A stretch of DNA of 64,000 bases from Allopusillimonas ginsengisoli (GTDB lineage Bacteria > Pseudomonadota > Gammaproteobacteria > Burkholderiales > Burkholderiaceae_B): positions 605,693 to 669,692 of the forward strand of contig NZ_SDQE01000002.1 in NCBI RefSeq assembly GCF_004153455.1. The letters run 5' to 3'. Below, in pieces: positions 27,991 to 36,209 of this stretch (positions within the stretch are counted from its first letter, which is position 1; each line of letters starts with the position of its first letter). Under the pieces are notes generated by a model. It searched no databases. It saw only the letters and a program-made list of their open reading frames with translations, and was not told where the DNA came from. The translations under genes and the position numbers were made by a program.

Positions 27991-29112
27991 CTAGGATTGT
28001 ATAAACGCTTGGGTTTCCAGCACCTGGGCCACTTCAAGAGCCGTGGCTTTGGCATAACGCATTACGCCGACCAGTGTTGCCGAAGCGAAACCAGTCCATT
28101 CGCCATAACCTACCAACCATAAACCAGGCACGTCTACAGACTGAGTTCCGGACAGGGCTATTTTTCCATCAACGCCAACAGCGCCCAGCGATTTCAGGTG
28201 TTCCAATGCCGGCCGAAACCCGGTGCACCAAATGACTGCATCGGCTACCGTGTGCGACCCATCTTGCCAGATCACGCCCCTGTCCGTGAACTCACGAAAT
28301 GGACGTACTGAATGCAAAGCACCACGGTCGCGCGCAGCTTTGACTGACTCCACCATGACCACGTCGCCTAAGCCACCAGGCGGATCTTGTAATATGCGCC
28401 CTTCTTGCTGCGCCTTCCATTTGGCGGTTGCCCGTTCGAACAGGACACGGCCATCCACATCGTCCGACAAGAAAATCGGTTCCGTTTGTGTAACCCATGT
28501 GGTCTTGGCCACACGCGACACCTCGGCCAGAATCTGAGCGCCCGAATTTCCGCCTCCAACTACAAGCACCGTCTTGCCGGCAAATGGCGCCGCGCTGCGA
28601 TAGCGTGCTGAGTGTATTTGCAGTCCGGTATAAGAGAGATGATTGGGATAGGCCGGAATAAAGGGGTGGCTCCAGGTTCCCGTCGCGCTGATGACTGCGC
28701 GGGCATGCCATACGCCGCGATCCGTATGCACAACAAAGCCATCTTCGCCTCGAAGAACGTTCGTCACCGATACCGGCCGTTCTATCGAGAAATCGTACCG
28801 CTTTTCATACTGCGCCAAATACTTCACGACGTCATCGCGCTCTGGATAGCCAGACACAACCGGCATACCCCAACCGGGCAAGGAACTCCACTGCGCAGGA
28901 GAAAACAGATGCAAGGATTCCCAGCCGTGGACCCATGCGCCACCCGGTACGTGCCCATTATCCAGTATTACAAAGCTTAAAGAAGTGCGCCTTAGAAAAT
29001 ACGCGATAGCCAGGGCAGACTGGCCGCCGCCAACAATCACGACATCGAATGTTTGCTCGCTTGTACCCGCGATTACGTTTTCCGTACGAAAATGGTGCCC
29101 TTGTTCTGCCAT
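27991..29112 (-). CDS. Flavin-containing monooxygenase-like protein, ArsO-like
   Basis: 373 residues. The N-terminal FAD-binding motif is [19 protein letters not shown] (GxGxxA variant), and a second Rossmann motif for NAD(P)H is [17 protein letters not shown]. Between them lies [18 protein letters not shown]. The pattern matches ArsO-type proteins, putative flavin monooxygenases found in ars operons. The oxidised substrate is not established for the family. It sits between another flavoprotein and an MFS carrier with 13-base gaps, so the three form one operon. Confidence 0.75.
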   Translation of the reverse strand: MAEQGHHFRTENVIAGTSEQTFDVVIVGGGQSALAIAYFLRRTSLSFVILDNGHVPGGAWVHGWESLHLFSPAQWSSLPGWGMPVVSGYPERDDVVKYLAQYEKRYDFSIERPVSVTNVLRGEDGFVVHTDRGVWHARAVISATGTWSHPFIPAYPNHLSYTGLQIHSARYRSAAPFAGKTVLVVGGGNSGAQILAEVSRVAKTTWVTQTEPIFLSDDVDGRVLFERATAKWKAQQEGRILQDPPGGLGDVVMVESVKAARDRGALHSVRPFREFTDRGVIWQDGSHTVADAVIWCTGFRPALEHLKSLGAVGVDGKIALSGTQSVDVPGLWLVGYGEWTGFASATLVGVMRYAKATALEVAQVLETQAFIQS

Positions 29113-29125
29113 GACCGTTTTTCCC

Positions 29126-30442
29126 TTATGCTTCTTCAGTAGTTACAGAGCCACAAGAAGTGGCTGCTCGGAAACACGCAGGCTCCTCGATCTGGGCGGC
29201 AAATTGCGTACTGCACACACCGGTTTCGGGCAAAACCAGTTCAGATCTTCGTGCAGAATCCCAGTCGCCTACTAAGGCCGCCACTATTGAGCGTACCTGT
29301 TCGTAGCCAGTCAGCATCAGGAACGTAGGCGCCCTGCCATAGCTTTTCATGCCGGCAATGAACACGCCCTCATCAGGATGTGCCAACTCTTGAACGCCAT
29401 GAGGGCGCACAGTACCGCAACTGTGCTCATTAGGATCAATCAAAGGCGCTAGCTTAACGGGGCTGCCTGTCGCCGGGTCGAGCGCCAGACGTAACTCGGC
29501 CAGTAGTTCAAGATTTGGTCGAAAGCCAGTGGCCACGACAATTTCATCCACTGGAGGCAAAGCCTGCTCCATACTGTGAACGATGAGGCCCTTTGGGGAA
29601 GACGTAATCTTATCGATCCTGATGCCTTGATGAAGCGCAATAGCGCCCTCATCCAGAAGCTGACGTATTTTCAAGCCGAGCTTGCCGCGCTGTTCCAGTT
29701 GATCATTCTTGCCTCCGCCCAAGATACGTTCTAATGAAGTACCTCGGATGGCCCACAACACGCGGGTGCCTGGCGCAATGCGCGCAAGCGCAACCAAATC
29801 CTGAAGGGCGTTAAACGCAGAGTGCCCTGCGCCCACCACCAAGACGTGCCGATCGCTATAGCGTTGACGTGCACTCCCCAAGATATCGGGAATGCCGTAG
29901 GCAATGTGTGCACTATTTTCTTTCTCGCCTAATGCTGGAATACCATTTGCTCCCATCCAGTTAGGTGTGGCGTAGGTCCCCGACGCGTCGATCACCGCAC
30001 TGGCCCATACGTCACGCTCGCCATTGGGGCCGGCAACGCGCAATAAAAAGGGAGCCGAGTTACGGCCTTGAGTTTTCATGACGTCGTGTTCCGCCCTGCT
30101 TACTGCCAGGACACGGCTGTTCAAGTGTAAATGCGGTTCGATTTCAGGTAGCTTAGACAGCGGCTGAATATACTGACCCAGTAACGCTTGGCCGGTTGGG
30201 TAGACATCCGGTTGCGGCGCCGTCCAACCATTGCTTGCCAATAAGCGCTCTGCCCCCTTGTCGATATTAAAGCGCCACGGAGAGAACATCTTGACGTGCC
30301 CCCATTCATTAATACTGGCTCCGGCCTGCTTCCCCGCTTCCAAGATCAGTGGGGTAAGGCCTCTGCTTAGCAAATGCGCCGCGGCAGCAAGTCCAACAGG
30401 ACCTGCACCAATAATGGCGATGGGATACTTGTTCTTGTCCAT
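29126..30442 (-). CDS. FAD/NAD(P)-binding oxidoreductase (second flavoprotein)
   Basis: 438 residues from the ATG after AAGGAG. It has an FAD motif at the N-terminus ([20 protein letters not shown]), a central pyridine-nucleotide motif ([17 protein letters not shown]) and a late VVATGFRPN loop. This is the flavin-dependent monooxygenase or thioredoxin-reductase-like two-dinucleotide-domain layout, distinct in sequence from the ArsO-like neighbour. The substrate is unknown. It leads the three-gene operon; a motif also seen in the MarR operator (CAACATATATGAT at 30507-30519) lies upstream of its start. Confidence 0.72.
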   Translation of the reverse strand: MDKNKYPIAIIGAGPVGLAAAAHLLSRGLTPLILEAGKQAGASINEWGHVKMFSPWRFNIDKGAERLLASNGWTAPQPDVYPTGQALLGQYIQPLSKLPEIEPHLHLNSRVLAVSRAEHDVMKTQGRNSAPFLLRVAGPNGERDVWASAVIDASGTYATPNWMGANGIPALGEKENSAHIAYGIPDILGSARQRYSDRHVLVVGAGHSAFNALQDLVALARIAPGTRVLWAIRGTSLERILGGGKNDQLEQRGKLGLKIRQLLDEGAIALHQGIRIDKITSSPKGLIVHSMEQALPPVDEIVVATGFRPNLELLAELRLALDPATGSPVKLAPLIDPNEHSCGTVRPHGVQELAHPDEGVFIAGMKSYGRAPTFLMLTGYEQVRSIVAALVGDWDSARRSELVLPETGVCSTQFAAQIEEPACFRAATSCGSVTTEEA

Positions 30443-30562
30443 GAACGCTCCTTACGTTGATATAAAAGCCTTTCTGCTGCCGGCTTCACATTTAAGTTGG
30501 TAGTGACAACATATATGATAAAAAAATACTTGGCTGCGTCCGTCAAAAAGGACAGCGGCTCG

Positions 30563-31057
30563 TCATGCTAGCTCTGTGGCTGTTTCAAGCAAACTGTGAG
30601 GCCGTTCGCCGTATCGCGCCTCGGCTGCCCGCGTAAGCCGCCTTAACAGCGCAAGCGAGGCCTGACGTACTTCTGGAGAGAGGCCTTCAATCATCGCTCG
30701 CTCCTCTGCGATCAAATCTGAGCGGATCGTTTTATATAACTCTTGCCCTGCTGCAGTCGCTTGGATCCGGATCGCTCTGCGGTCATCATCATCCTCGACG
30801 CGAACGACATACTCCTTACGCTCTAAGGCGTTAACGACTCGGCTTGCTGTGCTCTTATCCAGATACATCCTTTCAGCTAGTGATTGAAGCCGCATCGAAC
30901 CTTGCTTGACCAGCATTTCTAACGCATAACATTGGGTCACTGAAACGTCGTAGCAACAAATATAGCCGCGATCTCGAAATTGATAAACACGCACGAGATC
31001 ATTGAGTGCCTCATATAAGCTCTCCGCATCGCGTGTTAGTAAATCCTGAGTCGACAT
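30563..31057 (-). CDS. MarR-family transcriptional regulator
   Basis: 164 residues from the ATG giving MSTQDLLTRD. The winged helix is recognised by MRLQSLAERMYLDKSTASRVVNALERKEYVVRVEDDDDRRAI, the last part being the MarR wing (DxRR). Cysteines lie in YICCYDVSVTQCYALEML, close to the dimer and ligand region, so thiol or arsenical sensing is possible but unproven. It is upstream of, and probably controls, the flavoprotein-MFS operon and itself. Confidence 0.88.
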   Translation of the reverse strand: MSTQDLLTRDAESLYEALNDLVRVYQFRDRGYICCYDVSVTQCYALEMLVKQGSMRLQSLAERMYLDKSTASRVVNALERKEYVVRVEDDDDRRAIRIQATAAGQELYKTIRSDLIAEERAMIEGLSPEVRQASLALLRRLTRAAEARYGERPHSLLETATELA

Positions 31058-31064
31058 GGTGCTC

Positions 31065-31097
31065 TCACATATAATTGGTACTAACAACTATATGTGA
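31065..31097. promoter_or_regulatory. Inverted repeat upstream of marR-type gene
   Basis: TCACATATA and TATATGTGA form a perfect 9-bp inverted repeat separated by 15 bp, just before the MarR-family start. A related sequence, CAACATATATGAT, lies before the flavoprotein operon. Autoregulation is predicted. Confidence 0.55.
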
Positions 31098-31334
31098 ATT
31101 TTCTGCTCAAGACAATAAGCGGAAGGCCGGGCAGTCAAATAGCGCGCTGACGTACTGTTACGCACACCACTATGATTACAAACAAAAGGTCAGCACCTGG
31201 CATCTAATGATCGAAAAGTCATATTCTTGACAATATTTGTTTCTCACACCGTCTCATTAAATGCCACAATGGCCCACTACAATTACTTATCCATTAGTGA
31301 TCTCCATAATTGCCAATAGATAAGCAATGTTCTA

Positions 31335-31352
31335 TAAGTATATATATACTTA
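31335..31352. promoter_or_regulatory. Perfect 18-bp palindrome, repressor operator
   Basis: TAAGTATATATATACTTA is fully self-complementary, and a half-site (ATACTTAC) recurs about 10 bp downstream. It lies 43 bp before the Cro/CI-like gene, as expected for an autoregulatory operator. Confidence 0.6.
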
Positions 31353-31394
31353 CAAAATACTTACTTGTTACGTACCCACCAATTGAAGAACTCC

Positions 31395-31757
31395 ATGAAC
31401 CCGAGTCCTATAAACAGCATTGGCGCACGCTTACTTGCCGCACGTAAGAAGCGCGGCCTATCGCAAGAAGCATTGGCCAAACTCCTCAATCCCCCCATAA
31501 GCCAAAGCGCCATAGCCCATATTGAAATCGGCCGCAATGAGACTTCCCGTCACATCGTATGGATTGCAGCGGCGCTCCACGTTCGCGCTGAATGGCTGGT
31601 TACGGGAAAAGGTGAAATGTTCGAGATGGAATGGCCATGGCCGGATACTCCTAGGTATACGCTTGAGGAGCTGCCTCCCCCCGTACTGGAAGATATCGGT
31701 GACTACATAAAAATGAAGATCGCCCAACAAGCCCGACATTCCGAAGAGTACGATTAA
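31395..31757 (+). CDS. Cro/CI-type helix-turn-helix regulator
   Basis: 120 residues from the ATG giving MNPSPINSIGA. An XRE-type domain covers about residues 8-65 (RLLAARKKRGLSQEALAKLL, then SQSAIAHIEIGRNE), followed by a short acidic and helical tail; there is no peptidase part, so it is not a LexA-like self-cleaving repressor. It has its own palindromic operator and terminator, and probably controls nearby mobile-element genes. Confidence 0.8.
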   Translation: MNPSPINSIGARLLAARKKRGLSQEALAKLLNPPISQSAIAHIEIGRNETSRHIVWIAAALHVRAEWLVTGKGEMFEMEWPWPDTPRYTLEELPPPVLEDIGDYIKMKIAQQARHSEEYD

Positions 31758-31827
31758 GTTTCAACAATCGGCTGGATTATCCTCAGCTATTGGCCAAGAT
31801 ACAAAAAAACACAATAAAAATACCCGG

Positions 31828-31870
31828 ATCGCCCTGTGTTCCACAGTGAACCAGGGCGATTCTTTTAGTG
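31828..31870 (+). terminator. Terminator after the Cro/CI-type gene
   Basis: ATCGCCCTG (31828-31836) pairs with CAGGGCGAT (31852-31860), extended inside by GTTC/GAAC, and is followed by TTCTTTTAG. The reverse complement is also followed by an A/T-rich run, so it may work both ways. Confidence 0.6.
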
Positions 31871-31956
31871 TCATTCCATGGCAGATTTTGCAGTTTTTTC
31901 CTTCCACATAACTTTTATTTATTACTTGAATATTGACTCCAGAAAGTGGATACGTA

Positions 31957-32154
31957 ATGATTACAGCAATCCCGCTCTTTAACAACACAACACCGATAAA
32001 TACCGCGCCCTGTCCGGCAACGGGCGGTGTGAGTGCGCGGCTACCCGTTACGCCAGCATTAAGCGGGGCGACAAGCACCTGGGTAGGAGTAAAGCAGGTG
32101 AAAAATCATTGCTCTCTTGGGCCGGTAGCGACTGGCAGATACCGAGGGAAGTAG
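31957..32154 (+). CDS. Small hypothetical protein, first of a coupled small-ORF chain
   Basis: 65 residues, starting MITAIPLFNNTTPINT. It is low-complexity and Thr/Pro-rich in the first half and resembles no family known to me. Support comes mostly from layout: its stop codon is directly followed by the next start (TAG then ATG), and the chain ends in a recognisable AlpA-like gene. The ribosome site is weak. Confidence 0.35.
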   Translation: MITAIPLFNNTTPINTAPCPATGGVSARLPVTPALSGATSTWVGVKQVKNHCSLGPVATGRYRGK

Positions 32155-32229
32155 ATGACGTTCCGTGACAACGGACGCCGGTACTGCCAAAGGCAGGCCA
32201 AGCTCGATGGATGGCGCGTAATCCATTGA
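32155..32229 (+). CDS. Very short coupled reading frame (24 residues)
   Basis: Starts right after the previous stop with a purine-rich GAGGGAAG before it, encodes a basic peptide (8 Arg/Lys, one Cys), and its TGA overlaps the next ATG (TGATG). It may be a leader or coupling peptide. Chance is possible at this length. Confidence 0.25.
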   Translation: MTFRDNGRRYCQRQAKLDGWRVIH

Positions 32230-32435
32230 TGACAGCGGCAAAGACCGCAGTTTTCAGCATCCCGACGAACCACAATAGTGGGCCAGCGGCGGGCTCTACC
32301 GAAAATGATCCAAGCAATTGGTCCCCATCGTGGCATCTTGGCGGACCAGTCACGAAGGCGCTGACCGCGCCTGCTTTGGCAAGCATCTTGGGCCATACCC
32401 TCAGGGTGCTTACCAAGGTTTTATGGAGGAAGTAA
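32229..32435 (+). CDS. Small hypothetical protein, coupled to the AlpA-like gene
   Basis: 68 residues beginning MTAAKTAVFSIPTN; a start six codons earlier is also in frame. A possible amphipathic or membrane-facing helix lies near the end (LASILGHTLRVLTKVLW). No family is recognised. Its TAA overlaps the AlpA-like ATG (TAATG), and it starts in overlap with the preceding frame, so both ends are coupled. Confidence 0.4.
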   Translation: MTAAKTAVFSIPTNHNSGPAAGSTENDPSNWSPSWHLGGPVTKALTAPALASILGHTLRVLTKVLWRK

Positions 32436-32686
32436 TGAAGGAACAGTCCCTGCCAAACATCTTTGGCTACTCATCAACTAGACACCAGACCCCGCAGCAA
32501 CCTGACCAAGCACTTCTGTATCGGATTCACATAGCTGAGGCGAAACTCGGGGTGTCACGATCAACCATCTATCGACTGGTCAATGAAGGCGAGTTAGTAC
32601 TTATTAAGATTGGCAAACGCTCCAGTGGCATCACCGCAGCCAGCCTCCATGCTCTTATTGAGCGAAACAAGGCACTTGCCAGTTAG
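32435..32686 (+). CDS. AlpA-like helix-turn-helix DNA-binding protein
   Basis: 83 residues after a GGAGG ribosome site. The helix-turn-helix reads RIHIAEAKLGVSRSTIYRLVNEGELVLIKIGKRSSGI, the MerR/AlpA-like excisionase fold in which a winged helix reads DNA. Such proteins are usual in prophages and integrative islands, where they act as excision factors or activators of the integrase gene. No integrase gene is left nearby. Confidence 0.75.
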   Translation: MKEQSLPNIFGYSSTRHQTPQQPDQALLYRIHIAEAKLGVSRSTIYRLVNEGELVLIKIGKRSSGITAASLHALIERNKALAS

Positions 32687-32723
32687 GCGAGCACGCCATT
32701 AGTGGCTCAGCCTCACTAATTTA

Positions 32724-32751
32724 GTCCGAAAAAGAACCACAAACTTCGGAC
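32724..32751. promoter_or_regulatory. Inverted repeat IR1 upstream of abiEi
   Basis: GTCCGA, a 16-bp gap, then TCGGAC. The same arms with the same gap recur 41 bp downstream. AbiEi antitoxins are known to bind two such inverted repeats at their own promoter. Confidence 0.65.
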
Positions 32752-32764
32752 AAATTTGCATTTT

Positions 32765-32792
32765 GTCCGAAAAAAAGCTACAAATATCGGAC
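32765..32792. promoter_or_regulatory. Inverted repeat IR2 upstream of abiEi
   Basis: GTCCGA-N16-TCGGAC, a second copy of the upstream repeat, ending 13 bp before the chosen abiEi start codon. The gap also shares AAAAAGAACCACAAA-like sequence with IR1. Confidence 0.65.
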
Positions 32793-32804
32793 AAAGGTGC
32801 CACT

Positions 32805-33503
32805 ATGAACGATCTCAAGACTCGGATCATGGCTCAAATCGATGAAGCGCTGCCTGGCCAAGTGTGGGTCCCAGCCGACTTTTCCCAATATGGCAGCAGA
32901 GACGCCGTGGACAAAGCGCTTCAACGCTTGGTTACGGCGGGCCAGTTGCGCCGCATCGACCGTGGGCTGTATGACCGACCCAAACTAAACAGTCTGACCA
33001 AAAAGGCAACAGCCCCAGACTACCGCGCCGTCGTGGATGCCATCGCACGTCGCGACCAACTGCGCCTGCTCGTCGATGGCATGACTGCCGCCAACGACTT
33101 AGGCCTAACGGACGCCGTGCCAGCCAACGTTACCATCCACACCGATGCACGCCGGCGCACCATTCAACTCGGCAACCTGACGATCACGTTTAAGCTCACG
33201 GCGCCCAGTCGCCTATATTGGGCTGGACGGCCCGCTATGCGTGTGGTCCAAGCACTGTACTGGCTGAAGGACACCCTGCCCGCAGACCAGCCCCGCATCG
33301 TTAAGCGGCTGTCCGAGCTGCTGGATGACCCCGAACAAGGAGAAGCGATACACCGGGACTTGTTGACGGGCTTCAACACGTTGCCAGCATGGATGCAGGC
33401 CATCGTGCGCGAACTGCCGGGCTGCGCTGTACCGGACGCCGAAGCCTCTACATCGCTCCCCGGTACCACCGACCATCGGATGCACATTGACACTTTTGCA
33501 TGA
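32805..33503 (+). CDS. AbiEi-type antitoxin and repressor (DUF6088)
   Basis: 232 residues from the ATG giving MNDLKTRIMAQ. The N-terminal winged helix (residues about 10-60) has the segment GSRDAVDKALQRLVTAGQLRRIDRGLYDRP, typical of type IV AbiEi antitoxins, followed by the AbiEi_4-like C-terminal part. It should repress its own operon through the two inverted repeats just upstream and counteract the toxin encoded next. The 3' end overlaps the toxin start by four bases (ATGA). Confidence 0.88.
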   Translation: MNDLKTRIMAQIDEALPGQVWVPADFSQYGSRDAVDKALQRLVTAGQLRRIDRGLYDRPKLNSLTKKATAPDYRAVVDAIARRDQLRLLVDGMTAANDLGLTDAVPANVTIHTDARRRTIQLGNLTITFKLTAPSRLYWAGRPAMRVVQALYWLKDTLPADQPRIVKRLSELLDDPEQGEAIHRDLLTGFNTLPAWMQAIVRELPGCAVPDAEASTSLPGTTDHRMHIDTFA

Positions 33504-34546
33504 ATCCAAATTTCCATACCATCATTCAGGCCGCTGACGATGAACGGCGCGGGCTGTTCCTGACGACTGCTGCTCGCCTGGGCACAGCTGTCCAGAATGT
33601 TGAAAAGGACTTCTGGGTATGCTGGACTCTGGACGCGCTGTTCAATGGCCTGCCGCAAGACGGCCCCCGCCTGCTATTCAAGGGCGGCACATCATTGTCC
33701 AAATCATACGGCCTGATTTCCAGATTCTCAGAGGACATCGACATCACCGTATTCCGCGAAGACATCGGCGAACCCGCTGAAACTGCGGAATTGGACGCCT
33801 TGAGCGGCAAGCAACGGCGCATCCGCCTGGAACGCATCCGCACCGCATGCCAGCACTATGTTGCTGATAGCATGACGACGCAGATCCACGCAATCGCAGC
33901 TAACACCATAGCTACCGATCAATTCCGCTTGGAACTGGACCCGGACGACCCAGACCAGCAGACTTTGCTGTTCTGGTACCCCGCCGTGACAGCTGCACCT
34001 GGCGACTACATTCGTTCCGCCGTGAAGATCGAAGCGGGGGCCAAATCGGCTCTGGATCCACATGAAACGGTCGTGGTGTCTCCCTACGTTGCTAACGACC
34101 TGCCCGACTTGAGTATGGCTGTACCCAACGTGACGACCGTTAAGCCCGAACGCACCTTCTGGGATAAGATCATCATTCTGCACGGCCTGCGCCAATGGCA
34201 TGATCGCAGAGGCCTATTGCGCCAAGGCGGCCAACGCGTGTCCCGACATTATTACGATGTCCACCGGCTCCTTCAGCATCCCGACGCAAACGTATGGATG
34301 GCAGATCGCCTCCTTGCACAGGACTGCGCGCAACATGCCCGGCTATTCTTCGGCAGCACTGACCTGCGTCTGGACATGGCAACACATGGTTCTTTTACCC
34401 TATCGCCATCGGATGCCATGCACGACGCACTGACCCGAGATTACCAAGCGATGAGCGGCATGATCTTCGGGCCATTTCCTGCCCTCGATGAAGTGCTTCA
34501 CGTTGTCGCTGAACTGGAGCAGCGCTTAAATACGAATCTCACATAA
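33500..34546 (+). CDS. AbiEii nucleotidyltransferase toxin
   Basis: 348 residues. The nucleotidyltransferase motif is KGGTSLSKSYGLISRFSEDIDI, with GGTS for nucleotide binding and the SEDID acidic pair for metal, as in AbiEii/MenT-like toxins that modify tRNA or otherwise transfer nucleotides. With the antitoxin before it this forms a type IV toxin-antitoxin system giving abortive phage resistance or island stability. Directly downstream lies a tRNA-Phe remnant, suggesting that the system sits at an island end. Confidence 0.88.
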   Translation: MNPNFHTIIQAADDERRGLFLTTAARLGTAVQNVEKDFWVCWTLDALFNGLPQDGPRLLFKGGTSLSKSYGLISRFSEDIDITVFREDIGEPAETAELDALSGKQRRIRLERIRTACQHYVADSMTTQIHAIAANTIATDQFRLELDPDDPDQQTLLFWYPAVTAAPGDYIRSAVKIEAGAKSALDPHETVVVSPYVANDLPDLSMAVPNVTTVKPERTFWDKIIILHGLRQWHDRRGLLRQGGQRVSRHYYDVHRLLQHPDANVWMADRLLAQDCAQHARLFFGSTDLRLDMATHGSFTLSPSDAMHDALTRDYQAMSGMIFGPFPALDEVLHVVAELEQRLNTNLT

Positions 34547-34710
34547 GCAGTTTATGAGCGCGACATCAACTGCACTCACCGTTATGGGCATATTGGAATC
34601 GAACCACGGGCCACTTTTGTTGTTTTTTGACACCTGTACCCCAGCTTGTACCCCTCCGTTCTCCCTCGATAGGAAAAACGCATGGGTACTGGCTTCAACC
34701 GCTTCAATTA

Positions 34711-34730
34711 GATTCCGCCCCAGGCCACCA
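34711..34730 (+). other. tRNA-Phe 3'-end remnant, candidate attachment site
   Basis: GATTCCGCCCCAGGCCACCA matches, from memory, the last 20 bases of betaproteobacterial tRNA-Phe (T arm, acceptor and CCA) with one difference. Upstream sequence does not form a tRNA. A second piece, GTGGTTCGATTCC, the T-arm core, occurs on the minus strand at 34595-34607. Such 3' remnants are left by islands that integrate in tRNA genes. Confidence 0.5.
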
Positions 34731-34736
34731 AATGCA

Positions 34737-34772
34737 AGCCCTTGATTCATTATTGATTCAGGGGCTTTTTGT
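34737..34772 (+). terminator. Hairpin terminator after the tRNA remnant
   Basis: Arms AGCCCTTGATTCA and TGATTCAGGGGCT pair with two mismatches around a 4-nt loop and are followed by TTTTT. Its layout (ACCA, hairpin, T run) is that of a tRNA gene terminator. Confidence 0.6.
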
Positions 34773-34980
34773 TAGGCTCTTCCAGCTTTTGCTCATCAGT
34801 GTACTGTCGCTTTGTCCGTTGGTAGCCTTGGCGAAGATCCTGATTCCGTTCAAATTCTGTACACCAGGATTTCAGTGAATTCTTGGTCAGATATCCAAGC
34901 TGCCAGAGCGTGGCATTGATCCGGGGCTCCAGTTTCAAGTTGAGCCTAACGGCTCGCAGTCGATCCTCGTATGAATACAT
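34750..34980 (-). pseudogene. Truncated IS3-family transposase OrfA
   Basis: The first 60 or so residues match the helix-turn-helix part of IS3-family OrfA proteins (MYSYEDRLRAVRLNLKL, QLGYLTKNSLKSW). The frame then runs into the terminator sequence beside the tRNA remnant and the rest of OrfA and all of OrfB are missing. A short hairpin, GAACTACT-n6-AGTAGTTC, lies just before its start. It marks an old insertion at the island junction. Confidence 0.65.
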
Positions 34981-35137
34981 GAACTACTCCAAAAAGTAGT
35001 TCAAGATTTTGTCCGCCCCCTCCCCTGGTCAATTTTCAACCGGCGTTGACATCCAGTCCAGATGATCTCTATGGTGACAAGTAGCGAAACGCACGCAATG
35101 CTGTAGACGCTTGGCCTAGTTCCCGTGTGTTATGCGC

Positions 35138-35659
35138 TCAAGACTCCTGCAACTGACGTATCGTCGCCATCGCCAGGAATAACCGCAGAGCATTGTTCGG
35201 AAAAGCAATAAACCCGTATTTACGATAGAACTTGGCGGCAGAGGCGTCTTTTGCATCGACAACCATGGCGTGGACGGCCATCACCTGTGTCGCGAGCAAC
35301 GTACGGTACATCGCATCCATCAGAAGGAACTCACCCAAACCCGATCCCTGAGCATCGCGATCAACAGCCAGGCGGCCAAGCAGGACAGCTGGAACAGGAT
35401 AGCGCGGCAGCTTCCTGACCTGTTCCGCAGGCAGTTCATCGCGCTGGAAACTCGTCGCACTCAGGCTGTAATAACCGCAGATCGTCGTGGTTCCCGGCCG
35501 CACTGCTACAAAGACGCGAGCAATATCTCGCTTGATGTCCTGCGATGCATGCTCTCGAAGATAGCGGTCAAGTTCTGCTGCACCGCAAGAGAAAGCGGCG
35601 CGGTCATGTACCTTGCCATCAAACGCCAAGACCTGCCATGTTGATGGCATGACGGTCAT
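35138..35659 (-). CDS. GNAT-family acetyltransferase toxin, TacT-like
   Basis: 173 residues. The GNAT fold carries the acetyl-CoA loop VDRDAQGSGLGEFLL (R/Q-x-x-G-x-G/A pattern) and the C-terminal KFYRKYGF motif. Toxins of this class acetylate the amino group of charged tRNAs and stop translation. The start overlaps the stop of the DUF1778-type antitoxin gene (ATGA), the standard TacA-TacT order. Confidence 0.88.
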   Translation of the reverse strand: MTVMPSTWQVLAFDGKVHDRAAFSCGAAELDRYLREHASQDIKRDIARVFVAVRPGTTTICGYYSLSATSFQRDELPAEQVRKLPRYPVPAVLLGRLAVDRDAQGSGLGEFLLMDAMYRTLLATQVMAVHAMVVDAKDASAAKFYRKYGFIAFPNNALRLFLAMATIRQLQES

Positions 35660-35937
35660 CCTGCCGACTTCTGATACTTGGCAAACGCTTTGCGCAACGC
35701 GGCATTGGGTGCGGAAGGATTACTCAAAGCGTCGTAAAACACCTTCCAGTCCGCCGCCGACAGCGCTACGGCTTCGTTCTCGCGAATGACCTTTTCGGCT
35801 TCGGCCAAAGCCGTCGCCAGCACGAACTGACTCACCGTCTTATGACGGTAGTTCGCCGCGCGTTGAAGCACGGTCTTGGCCTCAGCGTTCAGGCGTACCT
35901 GAAGCCGATCATCTTTTGCTTCTACTGTGATGGACAT
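35656..35937 (-). CDS. DUF1778 antitoxin, TacA-like
   Basis: 93 residues from the ATG after GAGAGG; upstream in-frame starts are unlikely. The N-terminal ribbon-helix-helix (DDRLQVRLNAEAKTVLQRAANYRHKTVSQFV) should bind the operon promoter; the C-terminal half (VALSAADWKVFYDAL) is the toxin-wrapping segment common to TacA/DUF1778 proteins. First gene of the toxin-antitoxin operon. Confidence 0.88.
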   Translation of the reverse strand: MSITVEAKDDRLQVRLNAEAKTVLQRAANYRHKTVSQFVLATALAEAEKVIRENEAVALSAADWKVFYDALSNPSAPNAALRKAFAKYQKSAG

Positions 35938-36209
35938 GGCAAACCTCTCGGAACAGAGCAACAATTGTACTTCCAAATGGAGTACAGCCAAAGATGTGCT
36001 TTAGTCGTTGACGCCTAGGTGCTAAAGGCCCAATGTTTGCATCTATGGGAACTGTTACCCACACTGTTCCCTCAAACTTCGTCATTTCTGAAAAGGCCCT
36101 TTATTCATGCTGGCTTACGCCCGTTTTGGGATCGTGCCCCAGCACCAGAATTCCCGAGCCCTTGCGTCCAGATGGACGCAAGGGTTTTTTGTTGGCTCTT
36201 CAGGCTCTT
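35938..36209. other. Intergenic region between antitoxin gene and ISL3 element
   Basis: No convincing gene. It holds the antitoxin promoter area, a short ACCA-containing tract near 36128-36147 (GCCCCAGCACCA) that recalls a tRNA 3' end, and a strong hairpin terminator. The order of these parts parallels that around 34711-34772. Confidence 0.5.
36159..36191 (+). terminator. Strong hairpin terminator
   Basis: CCCTTGCGTCCA and TGGACGCAAGGG pair perfectly around a 2-nt centre, followed by TTTTTT. The transcript it ends is unclear; no plus-strand gene precedes it closely. Confidence 0.7.

Noticed and set aside
34588..34610. Possible complete tRNA on the minus strand
   Set aside because: Only the T-arm core GTGGTTCGATTCC fits; the T stem does not pair fully and no acceptor, D or anticodon arms are found.
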